From Holophagales bacterium UBA5066 (GTDB taxonomy: Bacteria; Acidobacteriota; Thermoanaerobaculia; UBA5066), in the NCBI GenBank assembly GCA_002414905.1, contig DIAY01000113.1, forward strand, positions 1-5,680: a stretch of DNA of 5,680 nucleotides. Direction: 5' to 3'. The first letter of the stretch is position 1. Every line of letters starts with the position of its first letter. Below the pieces are notes generated by a model. The model did not search any database and was not told where the DNA came from. It saw only the letters and a program-made list of their open reading frames with translations. Of the stretch, positions 1-5,680 are shown piece after piece. Position numbers and translations under genes: made by a program.

Positions 1-1338
1 CAGGTTCGAGACGAACTCCGTCGCGGCCTGCTTGACCAGCGGCATCGACTTGTCCATCGAGCCGGAGCCGTCGATCACGAGGCCGAGGGCCATCGGGAGC
101 GACTCGGCGAACTCGAACGCCGAGAGCTCCCGCGGGACGCCGTCCTCCAGAACGGTGAAGTCGCCCTTGCCGAGCCCCTTCACGAATCGCCCCGCCTCGT
201 CGTAGACCGAGACGTTCAGCTCGACGAGGTTCACCTCGACGCTCGCCACGAGCCGGTTGTCCCCCCGCAGCATCCGGAAGTCGGAGTACTCCTTGCCCTC
301 GAGGTCGAACGCCGACGCACGCATCAGCGTCGCCTTCGCGACGTCGGCGGCCGGGAGCGTCGCGCGGTAGGGGGGCGCCGTCCACTGCGCGACCTTGCGG
401 TCGTCGAGCCAGAGCTCCACCTTCTTCGCCGTCGCGCCGGCGATCGACTGGATCGAGACTTTCACCTCGGTGTCGGCGCTTCCCTTCGCCTTCGGCAGGT
501 CGAGCACCCGCACCGCGAGCTTCGCTTCCTTCTCGTTCAGCGCCCAGGCGTCGGCATCGACGAAGTTGCCGAGCTTGTCGAAGCCGAGGGCCCGGAGCGT
601 CTGTTTCCTGGGGACCGCCCCGAGGTCGATCTCGACGGTGTACGGCGGACGGTTGCGGGCGAGGATCAGCTTGTCTCCGAGGTGGAATTCGACCCGCGTG
701 ATCGGGGCCTTCGCCTCGCATTCGATCCGGAGGAGCCCCACCGGGACCTCCCGCGTCGGAGGAAGAAAGCGCAGGAGGTCCGCGGCGCCGGCGGGCGCCT
801 CGTCGCGGTTCGCCTCTTCGAGGAGGACTGCCGAGGCCGTGATCTTTCCGGCGTCCTCGGCGCGGAACTCGGAGGTCATCTTCGGCACCGTGAGGGTCAC
901 GGCCCTGAGGGCCAGCGCCTTCCCGTTGGCGGCCTCGAGCCGCAGGTTCAGAAAGACCTCGCCAGGAGGAAGCGACCGAAGGAACGAGGCGGTCAGGGGC
1001 CTGGCCACGTCCGTGTCGCCGAGGTCGACGTCGACCGGCTCGCGGAACGAGTCGACGAGCTCGCCCGTTCCGGCCTTCGCCTCACCCGCGACGAAGAACG
1101 CGTAGACCCGCGGGGCGAGCCTCGCCTTCTCGCGCAGGTCGGACCGGGAGAACGAAAGGGTGAAGCGGACGACCGTCTTTCCGGCGCTCGCCCCCAGGAA
1201 CTGCTCGCGCAGCTCGAGCGGAATCGAGACGCCGAGCACGGAGCCGGAGGTCTGCTGGGCCGGCTGGGCGGGCGGAACGGTCTGGGCGATGACAGGAATG
1301 GCCAGTAGGGCGGCGAGAGAAAAGATGACACGTCGCAC
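1..1338 (-). CDS. Secreted VWA-domain protein of the acidobacterial VWFA-related type (3' end cut by window edge)
   Basis: The first 446 residues are present; the C-terminal part lies beyond the left edge. A signal peptide (RR, then a hydrophobic run ending IPVIA before QT, about residues 1-19) predicts export. A beta-rich N-terminal region follows, then two Ig-like modules at about 200-280 and 290-360, each with a PPY motif (231-233 and 322-324). The VWFA-related segment comes next: VELNVSVYDEAGRFVKGL, DFTVLEDG (393-400), and the MIDAS start DGSGSM (D423, S425, S427), which binds a metal ion in VWA folds. This order matches secreted VWFA-related proteins common in Acidobacteriota, usually considerably longer and of unknown function; adhesion or envelope protein-protein contact is inference. 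The GTG at 1336-1338 is chosen because GGGAGG (1347-1352) lies 8 nt upstream and the signal peptide begins right after. It is 22 nt downstream of the dusB stop, so probably cotranscribed with it. Confidence 0.92.
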   Translation of the reverse strand, partial: MRRVIFSLAALLAIPVIAQTVPPAQPAQQTSGSVLGVSIPLELREQFLGASAGKTVVRFTLSFSRSDLREKARLAPRVYAFFVAGEAKAGTGELVDSFREPVDVDLGDTDVARPLTASFLRSLPPGEVFLNLRLEAANGKALALRAVTLTVPKMTSEFRAEDAGKITASAVLLEEANRDEAPAGAADLLRFLPPTREVPVGLLRIECEAKAPITRVEFHLGDKLILARNRPPYTVEIDLGAVPRKQTLRALGFDKLGNFVDADAWALNEKEAKLAVRVLDLPKAKGSADTEVKVSIQSIAGATAKKVELWLDDRKVAQWTAPPYRATLPAADVAKATLMRASAFDLEGKEYSDFRMLRGDNRLVASVEVNLVELNVSVYDEAGRFVKGLGKGDFTVLEDGVPRELSAFEFAESLPMALGLVIDGSGSMDKSMPLVKQAATEFVSNL

Positions 1339-1346
1339 GGAGAGGA

Positions 1347-1352
1347 CCTCCC
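1347..1352 (-). promoter_or_regulatory. Ribosome binding site of the VWA gene
   Basis: GGGAGG on the minus strand, 8 nt before the GTG at 1338. It lies inside the 22-nt gap after the dusB stop and supports the GTG start, which has no competing ATG nearby. Confidence 0.75.
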
Positions 1353-1360
1353 GCTGAAAG

Positions 1361-2425
1361 TTACGCAAGAACCGGGCTCCCGGCTTGGGCATCGGGGACC
1401 TCCGAAGCGGACACACGTCCCTCCCTCTCGTCGATCCGGAGCGCGAAGAACGACTCCACGGCCTCCAGGAAGGCCTCGGGGCTCGGGAGCGACTGGATCC
1501 GGCGACGTAGCTCCGTCCCCCTCGGGACGCCGTGCGTGTACCACCCCGTGAACGTCTTCAGCTTCCCCATCATCCGTTTCGGAATGTCCTCCTCCGCGTC
1601 CCGGATCAGCCGGAAGTGCTGGAGGATGACGTCGCGCCGCTCCTCGAGGGTCGCCACGCGATACGACTTCCCGGCGAGGAGCTCGGCAGCCTGGCGGAAA
1701 ATCCAGGGGTTCTTCATCGTGGCGCGGCCGATCATCACCGCGTCGCACCCCGTCTCGCGGAGCATCCTCGGGACATCCTCGGGGCTCTCCACGTCGCCGT
1801 TGCCGACGACGGGGATTCGGACCGCTTCCTTCAGCCGGGCAATCCGGCTCCAGTCGGCCCGGCCGCTGTACATCTGCTTTGCCGTCCTCGGGTGAAGGGC
1901 GACGGCGGCGACGCCTTCCCCCTCGCAGATCCTCCCGAGCTCGGCGAAGTTGAGCGTCTCCTCGGTGATCCCGGCCCGGAACTTCACCGTCAGCGGCGTC
2001 GTCGGCAGTGCCTTTCGGCAGGCCGCGATGATCCCCTTCGCGCGCTCGAGGTCCCTCATCAGCCCCGCGCCGGCGCATCCCTTCAGGATCTTGTTCGCCG
2101 GGCAGCCCATGTTGATGTCGCAGACGTCGACGCCCTCCTCCTCGACCCGCCGCGCCGCCTCGGCCATCCGCGTGGCGTCGGCGCCGTAGATCTGGATCGA
2201 GAGGGGCCGCTCCTCGGGCTCCCAGCGCAGGAGCCGCTCGGTCCGGCGGTTGCCGCGGGTGAGCCCCTCGGAAGAGACGAACTCCATCGTGACGAGGCCG
2301 ACGCCCCCCAGCCTCCGAAGGAGGAGGCGGTATGTCCCGTCCGTGATCCCCGCCATCGGCGCGAGGACGAGAGGCGGGTCGACGACGCAGGGGCGCGTCC
2401 CGGGGCTTTCGTAGACGAGTGGCAT
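1361..2425 (-). CDS. dusB: tRNA-dihydrouridine synthase, DusB type
   Basis: An FMN- and NADPH-dependent enzyme that reduces specific uridines in the tRNA D-loop to dihydrouridine in the cytoplasm. From the ATG at 2425 it is 354 residues; E. coli DusB is about 320. The TIM barrel opens with LVLAPMAGITDGTYR. DINMGCPANK carries the catalytic Cys (108). TVKFRAG gives the conserved Lys (148) and ALHPRTAKQMYSG the conserved His (178). VVGNGDV and MIGRATMKNPWIF form the FMN phosphate site. The C-terminal helical tRNA-binding part holds KLKTFTGWY and RRRIQSLPS. The last 20 or so residues are an extra tail. A GTG at 2458 would add 11 Arg/Pro-rich residues and put a perfect hairpin inside the gene; neither start has a clear ribosome binding site, so the ATG is a judgement. 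In proteobacteria dusB often sits with fis; here it sits among envelope-protein genes. The family is certain, the exact subfamily fairly so. Confidence 0.95.
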   Translation of the reverse strand: MPLVYESPGTRPCVVDPPLVLAPMAGITDGTYRLLLRRLGGVGLVTMEFVSSEGLTRGNRRTERLLRWEPEERPLSIQIYGADATRMAEAARRVEEEGVDVCDINMGCPANKILKGCAGAGLMRDLERAKGIIAACRKALPTTPLTVKFRAGITEETLNFAELGRICEGEGVAAVALHPRTAKQMYSGRADWSRIARLKEAVRIPVVGNGDVESPEDVPRMLRETGCDAVMIGRATMKNPWIFRQAAELLAGKSYRVATLEERRDVILQHFRLIRDAEEDIPKRMMGKLKTFTGWYTHGVPRGTELRRRIQSLPSPEAFLEAVESFFALRIDEREGRVSASEVPDAQAGSPVLA

Positions 2426-2437
2426 CGGTGAACGGGC

Positions 2438-2456
2438 GCGGGGCGAAGGGCCCCGC
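2438..2456 (-). other. Perfect 7-bp hairpin in the leader of dusB
   Basis: GCGGGGC and GCCCCGC pair perfectly around a 5-nt loop (CCTTC on the minus strand). It lies between the stop of the secreted-protein gene (2476) and the ATG of dusB (2425), 12 nt before that ATG. No T-run follows, so it is not a classical intrinsic terminator. It could pause transcription, protect the upstream mRNA 3' end, or affect dusB initiation. In DNA this GC-rich such stems also arise by chance. Confidence 0.3.
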
Positions 2457-2475
2457 ACCCGAAGCAGAGGTTACG

Positions 2476-3333
2476 TCAGCCGGCCGGGGAAGCCTGGGAG
2501 ACAGGCGCCGCCGGCTCAGCAGGAGCCGCCGGGGCCTTCGCGCCGTCGACGACCTCGAAGAACCCCTGCGCGAGCGCAGAGGGAGACTCGATGCGTTTTT
2601 CACCCTTGTAGAGAGCCGCTATGAAGCCGTGCTTACCCACCGGGATGTTCTCCCAGAAGATCGGCCCCCAGGCGGTCAGGACCCGCTGCGGCTCCTGGCC
2701 GATGCGATAGACGACCTGGCAGGCCTCCGGGTCCGTCGCGGGGCCCATCTTGCAGCCCGTCACGAAGAAGTCGAAGAGGATCTTCGCCGCTTCACCCGCC
2801 TTGAACTTCCCTCGCGGCGCGTTCACGATGATCGTCGGCTGGGTCGGGTCGAAAGTCGACTTTCCGTTCTTCTCTCCGACGTGGAACGTCACCGCGGCGA
2901 ACGCGCCGGGGTCCCGGATTGTCTCCAGCCACGGGCGCTGGACGAAGGCGAGGAGAGTGTGCGTTCCCGCCGGAAGGGCCGGGAAAATCCAGCTCTTGTC
3001 GATCTGGAACCAGGCCGGAAGGGCCCGGCCGTCGAGAACGAGCTGAACGTGCTGGCCTCGTCCGGTCGCTTCGTCCTTGAACGTCTCGAAGTTCTCGACC
3101 GCGACCTTCACTTCGACTCGCGCTCCCTTCGGCGCGGGTCGGCCCATCGCGGCGGCCGGCACCGGAATAACTTCGTCCGCCGTGGGCGTGAGGATCTTCA
3201 CCGAGACCGGTCCCTTCGGTCCGCGTCCATCCGGGTAGCCGGGAATCGGCGACTTCGGATCGACCGGGGTCTGGCCCGCGAGAGGCAGCGTTGCGATGAG
3301 GGCGGAAGCGAAGAGTACGGCGAACGGCTTCAT
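2476..3333 (-). CDS. Secreted two-module beta-rich protein, function unknown
   Basis: 285 residues. The signal peptide is about residues 1-20 (MKPFAVLFASALIATLPLAG, cut near Gly20/Gln21); with no lipobox Cys it is predicted secreted or periplasmic. Two comparable modules follow. Module 1 (about 43-152) has GQHVQLVLDGR, then PALPAGTHTLLAFVQRPW and a closing AVTFHVGEK. Module 2 (about 165-263) has CQVVYRIGQ, then ENIPVGKHGFIAALYKGEK and a closing GFFEVVDG. The shared 'small loop, G-x-H, beta strand' pattern suggests an internally duplicated Ig-like or jelly-roll sandwich. Cys194 and Cys205 in module 2 could form a disulfide. The tail (265-285) is Ala/Pro-rich and probably disordered. I do not recognise a named family; no catalytic motif is visible. 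The ATG start is well supported by AAGGAG 9 nt upstream. It lies 100 nt after the lipoprotein gene and about 50 nt before dusB, so it may start its own transcript. Confidence 0.85.
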   Translation of the reverse strand: MKPFAVLFASALIATLPLAGQTPVDPKSPIPGYPDGRGPKGPVSVKILTPTADEVIPVPAAAMGRPAPKGARVEVKVAVENFETFKDEATGRGQHVQLVLDGRALPAWFQIDKSWIFPALPAGTHTLLAFVQRPWLETIRDPGAFAAVTFHVGEKNGKSTFDPTQPTIIVNAPRGKFKAGEAAKILFDFFVTGCKMGPATDPEACQVVYRIGQEPQRVLTAWGPIFWENIPVGKHGFIAALYKGEKRIESPSALAQGFFEVVDGAKAPAAPAEPAAPVSQASPAG

Positions 3334-3342
3334 CGACTTTGG

Positions 3343-3348
3343 CTCCTT
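3343..3348 (-). promoter_or_regulatory. Ribosome binding site of the secreted-protein gene
   Basis: AAGGAG on the minus strand, 9 nt before the ATG at 3333. It is the strongest Shine-Dalgarno match among the genes here and fixes the start. I see no convincing -35/-10 pair in the 100-nt gap upstream of it. Confidence 0.8.
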
Positions 3349-3412
3349 GCGGTGTGACCCGTCTGTTCGTCGGCCCGGAGGTGCGCGAATGTACCAGAGA
3401 AGTCGATGCCGG

Positions 3413-3427
3413 CGAGGCGAAGCCTCG
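3413..3427 (-). other. Small hairpin just after the lipoprotein gene
   Basis: CGAGGC and GCCTCG form a perfect 6-bp stem with a 3-nt loop (TTC on the minus strand), starting 6 nt after the lipoprotein stop codon (3434-3436). No T-run follows, so Rho-independent termination is unlikely by the classical model. It may stabilise the 3' end of the upstream message or mark a processing site between the two halves of the cluster. Confidence 0.3.
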
Positions 3428-3433
3428 ACGGCA

Positions 3434-4087
3434 CTAACGCGCGAGCGCTCCCTCTCGCCGGAACCCCTTCGGCGCGCGGAAGACCTCCGGATCGATTCCG
3501 ACCCGCATGTGCGTCAGCTCGACGAACGTCTTCTCATCTTTGCCGCCCACCCTCGGTACGGCGCGCACCTTTCGGACGACGATACCGTCGAGGGCCGGCG
3601 TCATCCAGTACGTCGTCGTCGGGGAGTTGAACGCATCGGGGCGATCTGCGAAACGCCAGATATTGCAGGCGTTTCCGGCGAAGACGGCGTCCGATTCGCG
3701 GTGGTAGTCCTTGATTCCCCGGCGGTTCGCCTCGGCGGCATGGTTGAAGCCGGCGCCGAGGGGAAAGTCGTCGAGGTACGCCAGGAGCGCCTCCGGCGTT
3801 CCCGCGCGGTAGGTCTTCGCAACCGGGTCCACCTCGAGGACTTCTCCCCCCGCCGTCTCGCGGATGAAGTAGTTCGCATTCTCGGCGTCGCTGGTCGACC
3901 GCCGGATCGCCTCGCCGCGAACTGCGAGATGGAACTTCGCGAGCTCGGTGCCGCCTCCGCGGACGGTGACGAGGGCCGAGTACCCGTCCGTCACGGGCCG
4001 TGGGGGCGGCCCCAGCAGCTTCCCGCAGCCGGCCAGAAGCAACGGCGCGGCCACGAGCAGGAGGACGAACGGCAGACGCGCTTTCAC
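3434..4087 (-). CDS. Lipoprotein with a LolA/DUF4412-like body
   Basis: 217 residues. The N terminus is a lipoprotein signal: Lys/Arg, a hydrophobic core, and the lipobox LLAG-C with the lipidated Cys at 21. Residue +2 is Gly, not Asp, compatible with outer-membrane sorting if the enterobacterial rule applies. The body (about 34-212) begins GYSALVTVRGGG and runs through YFIRETAGGEVLEVDPVAKTY, NACNIWRF, TTTYWMTPALDGIVVRKVRAV and ends VFRAPKGFRR. This series of short strands ending in a 'F-x-x-P-x-G' motif resembles LolA-like or DUF4412 lipoproteins; that placement is by pattern memory and moderate at best. Function unknown. The start is a GTG whose GTGA overlaps the upstream stop, with GGGAG 4 nt before it, so translation is probably coupled to the toroid protein. 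A hairpin follows its stop. Confidence 0.87.
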   Translation of the reverse strand: MKARLPFVLLLVAAPLLLAGCGKLLGPPPRPVTDGYSALVTVRGGGTELAKFHLAVRGEAIRRSTSDAENANYFIRETAGGEVLEVDPVAKTYRAGTPEALLAYLDDFPLGAGFNHAAEANRRGIKDYHRESDAVFAGNACNIWRFADRPDAFNSPTTTYWMTPALDGIVVRKVRAVPRVGGKDEKTFVELTHMRVGIDPEVFRAPKGFRREGALAR

Positions 4088-5680
4088 GGCGCTCCCGTGA
4101 TCGTCAGGCTCAGGAAGTGCTGCATGACCCCGAGAGCGCGAATCGTCACCCAGCGCGAGAGGTCTCCCTCCCTCTCGAGAGGTACGGGCAGCCTTACGCC
4201 GACGGGCCGCTCCAGCTTCCAGCGAGCGCGGTGGTCAGCGCGAGCCACCAGGCGCGAGAGTGCGGCATCGACCTCGGGCGAGCGCGACGCGCCCGCCGCG
4301 GCCATTCCGCGGAGAAGCTCGAGAAGGTCTGCCGGGTCGCCGACGGGAATCCCTGTCCGCTCCAGGTCGCCCCCCAGTGCCGCGAGCTCGACGCTCCTCG
4401 CCCGTTCGACGCAGAACGCAATCGCATTCTGGACGGCCACCGAGCGCTTCGCTTCCGCCACGGACGTCAGGACGAGAAGGTCCGCGGCGACGCTGTCAGT
4501 GGCGTGGTCCGAGGTGACCCGGCGGCGCGCGAGGTGGTCGGCCGCACCGAGGAGCCGCGAGTCTTCGCCGTAGCCCAGGAGGAACAGCGCGCGGCAGGCG
4601 GAGACGAAGCCGCTGCCGACGGAAGGGGTCTCGCCCCGCTCGATATCCACGATCACCCGCTCCCAGCGGGCGAGGAGAAGGTCGGCGGCGTGCCTCAGCT
4701 CAGGCACTTCGGCGTCACACCCCAGCTCGAGGAGGAGCAGGACGTACGAAGTTCCGGGATCCGTCGCCTCGGCGGAGTCGGATGGTCTGCCCGTCGGGAG
4801 CATCCCCCGCAGCTGCGGGAGGGCGTCCTTCAGGAAGGCGTCGCGCACGAGGACCTGCCGCGCCTTTCGGCGCTCGATGTCCTTCGACGGACGGTGCAGG
4901 AGGTCGCGCAGCGCGACGTAGCGCGCGGCGGGACACTCGCGGGAGAGGAGCCAGTCGAGGGTCGAGAGCGGAACGGGGAACGCCCCGGACGGGAGGCTCC
5001 GCGTCGCGCGGGGCGTCAGCTCGCGGCGCACCGTCGCGGGCATCGCATCAGCGACGACCGCCGTCCGCAGCGCAGCGGGCGGCCTCTCCCGGCGAACCGG
5101 CGGAGCCCCTTCGCGCGCCGGCCGTCTAGAAACGGCGGGCGGTCCGCCAGGACGGTCGTCCCGGCGGAACGGCGGGCGATCCGGGCGCGGTCCGGCAGGA
5201 CGGTCGTCCCGGCGGAACGGCGGGCGATCCGGCCGTGGGCCGGCAGGCCGGTCATCCCGGCGGAACGGCGGACGATCAGGACGCGGCCCGGCAGGCCGAT
5301 CGTCCCGGCGGAACGGCGGGCGATCCGGACGCGGTCCGGCAGGCCGGTCATCCCGGCGGAACGGCGGACGATCCGGACGCGGTCCGGCAGGCCGATCGTC
5401 CGGGCGGTAGGCCGGGCGATCCGGCCGAGGCCCTGATGTTCGGTCGTCCCGACGAAACGGCGGACGATCCGGACGCGGTCCGGCAGGCCGATCGTCCGGG
5501 CGAAACGGCGGACGACCAGGACGCTGTCCGCCAGGACGGTCGTCCCGGCGAAACGGCGGACGATCAGGACGCTGTCCGCCAGGACGGTCGTCCCGGCGGA
5601 ACGGCGGACGATCAGGACGCTGTCCGCCAGGACGGTCGTCCGGGCGGAACGGCGGGCGATCCGGGCGTGGTCCGGCAGGA
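4084..5680 (-). CDS. Repeat-tail plus alpha/alpha-toroid (squalene-cyclase/prenyltransferase-like) protein, 5' end outside window
   Basis: The frame is stop-free from the right edge to the TGA at 4084-4086. Its N-terminal part is ten full 16-residue repeats (consensus DDRPxGxRPDRPPFRR) plus partial units, then a Pro/Arg linker (about 5129-4965). Counting from the ATG at 5043, the folded domain starts near residue 26: LDWLLSRECPAARYVALRDLL (29-49 region), SYVLLLLELGCD (99-110), FVSACRALFLLGYGEDSR (146-163), DLLELLRGMAAAG, and SRWVTIRALGVMQHF (296-310). These helical pairs resemble terpenoid-cyclase/protein-prenyltransferase toroid proteins of unknown role. The usual DGGW and QW motifs and the cyclase DxDD are absent, so I do not call an enzyme. 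No Shine-Dalgarno precedes the ATG at 5043, and third-position GC is near total after it but lower in the linker. The alternative is a separate gene at 4084-5043, with the repeats belonging to an upstream protein. The stop overlaps the lipoprotein start by 4 nt. Confidence 0.72.
   Translation of the reverse strand, partial: PAGPRPDRPPFRPDDRPGGQRPDRPPFRRDDRPGGQRPDRPPFRRDDRPGGQRPGRPPFRPDDRPAGPRPDRPPFRRDDRTSGPRPDRPAYRPDDRPAGPRPDRPPFRRDDRPAGPRPDRPPFRRDDRPAGPRPDRPPFRRDDRPAGPRPDRPPFRRDDRPAGPRPDRPPFRRDDRPGGPPAVSRRPAREGAPPVRRERPPAALRTAVVADAMPATVRRELTPRATRSLPSGAFPVPLSTLDWLLSRECPAARYVALRDLLHRPSKDIERRKARQVLVRDAFLKDALPQLRGMLPTGRPSDSAEATDPGTSYVLLLLELGCDAEVPELRHAADLLLARWERVIVDIERGETPSVGSGFVSACRALFLLGYGEDSRLLGAADHLARRRVTSDHATDSVAADLLVLTSVAEAKRSVAVQNAIAFCVERARSVELAALGGDLERTGIPVGDPADLLELLRGMAAAGASRSPEVDAALSRLVARADHRARWKLERPVGVRLPVPLEREGDLSRWVTIRALGVMQHFLSLTITGAP
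5130..5680 (-). repeat. Tandem array of 48-bp coding repeats
   Basis: Ten full units occupy 5640-5161 with exact 48-bp spacing, a further partial unit runs off the right edge, and a shortened last unit covers 5160-5130. Read in the minus frame of the toroid gene, each unit gives DDRPxGxRPDRPPFRR, about +2 net charge, Pro/Arg-rich and almost certainly disordered. Units at 5640-5497 read GGQ at positions 5-7; nearly all others read AGP, suggesting local amplification of two subtypes. Unit 5448-5401 is the most diverged (DDRTSGPRPDRPAYRP). The last unit lacks 11 nt between its GG and PPF parts. There are no unique spacers, so this is not a CRISPR array. Tails of this kind are known on RNA-binding proteins such as pseudouridine synthases and helicases; that link is only compositional. 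Confidence 0.93.

Noticed and set aside
395..1308. Two plus-strand open frames opposite the VWA gene
   Set aside because: They are antisense to a frame with signal peptide, Ig-like modules and MIDAS motif, and show only low-complexity translation.
993..2603. Minus-strand open frame (536 codons) overlapping dusB and the VWA gene
   Set aside because: It is a shifted reading of dusB with extreme Arg/Pro/Gly content; dusB has all its family motifs in the other frame.
3413..3427. Classical intrinsic terminator after the lipoprotein gene
   Set aside because: The stem is only 6 bp and no T-run follows, so it is listed only as a hairpin.
3334..3433. Promoter for the secreted-protein gene
   Set aside because: A weak TACATT-like -10 exists, but nothing resembling a -35 lies at the right distance, so I cannot support a site.
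4000..5436. Long plus-strand open frame (478 codons) across the toroid gene and repeats
   Set aside because: It is Arg-rich throughout with no recognisable domain, lies opposite two well-supported minus-strand genes, and stays open only because of high GC and the 48-bp repeat.
5016..5680. Minus frame open from the window edge to a stop at 5016-5018 (units like TTVLADSVLIVRRSAG)
   Set aside because: Its GC by codon position looks coding, but unit-to-unit differences would be mostly amino-acid-changing in it, whereas they are mostly silent in the DDRP frame. It is kept only as the possible old continuation after the shortened last unit.
5130..5680. CRISPR array
   Set aside because: Units abut with exact 48-bp period and no unique spacers, and they are translated as a protein repeat.

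Overview
The window is a very GC-rich bacterial stretch, roughly two-thirds GC by eye, and every gene I can support lies on the minus strand. The leftmost gene encodes a secreted VWA protein with the layout I associate with the Acidobacteriota 'VWFA-related' family: two Ig-like modules each with a PPY motif, then a DFTVLEDG segment and a MIDAS motif. An acidobacterial source is therefore my best guess. It rests on family resemblance only, as there is no rRNA or other marker here.

In transcription order (right to left): (1) 5680-4084, a reading frame open from the right window edge. It starts with a tandem array of 16-residue Arg/Pro/Asp repeats (48 bp units, 5680 to about 5130), then a Pro/Arg-rich linker, then a domain resembling the alpha/alpha-toroid prenyltransferase/squalene-cyclase-like fold. 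(2) 4087-3434, a small lipoprotein whose GTG start overlaps the previous stop by 4 nt. (3) 3333-2476, a secreted protein with two beta-rich modules, after a 100-nt gap. (4) 2425-1361, a tRNA-dihydrouridine synthase of DusB type. (5) 1338-1, the VWA protein, cut by the left window edge. There is no gene-free stretch over 300 bases. The longest gap is 3334-3433, which holds a small hairpin and the ribosome binding site of gene 3.

Spacing suggests cotranscription: a 4-nt overlap between genes 1 and 2, and gaps of about 50 nt before dusB and 22 nt before the VWA gene. Four of the five proteins have no recognisable enzymatic role, and three of them are predicted to be exported (lipoprotein, secreted protein, secreted VWA). 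The tRNA-modifying enzyme is the only clear housekeeping member. A cell-envelope role for the cluster is inference.

The most interesting part is the right end. The repeat array and the toroid domain share one stop-free frame, so the ATG at 5043 is only the first ATG in the window and not necessarily the gene start. Differences between the repeat units fall mostly at third codon positions of exactly this frame, which argues the repeats are translated in it. The last unit is 11 nt short, which shifts phase. It is therefore unclear whether the fusion is an old, real architecture, a recent merging of two genes, or a sequence error.
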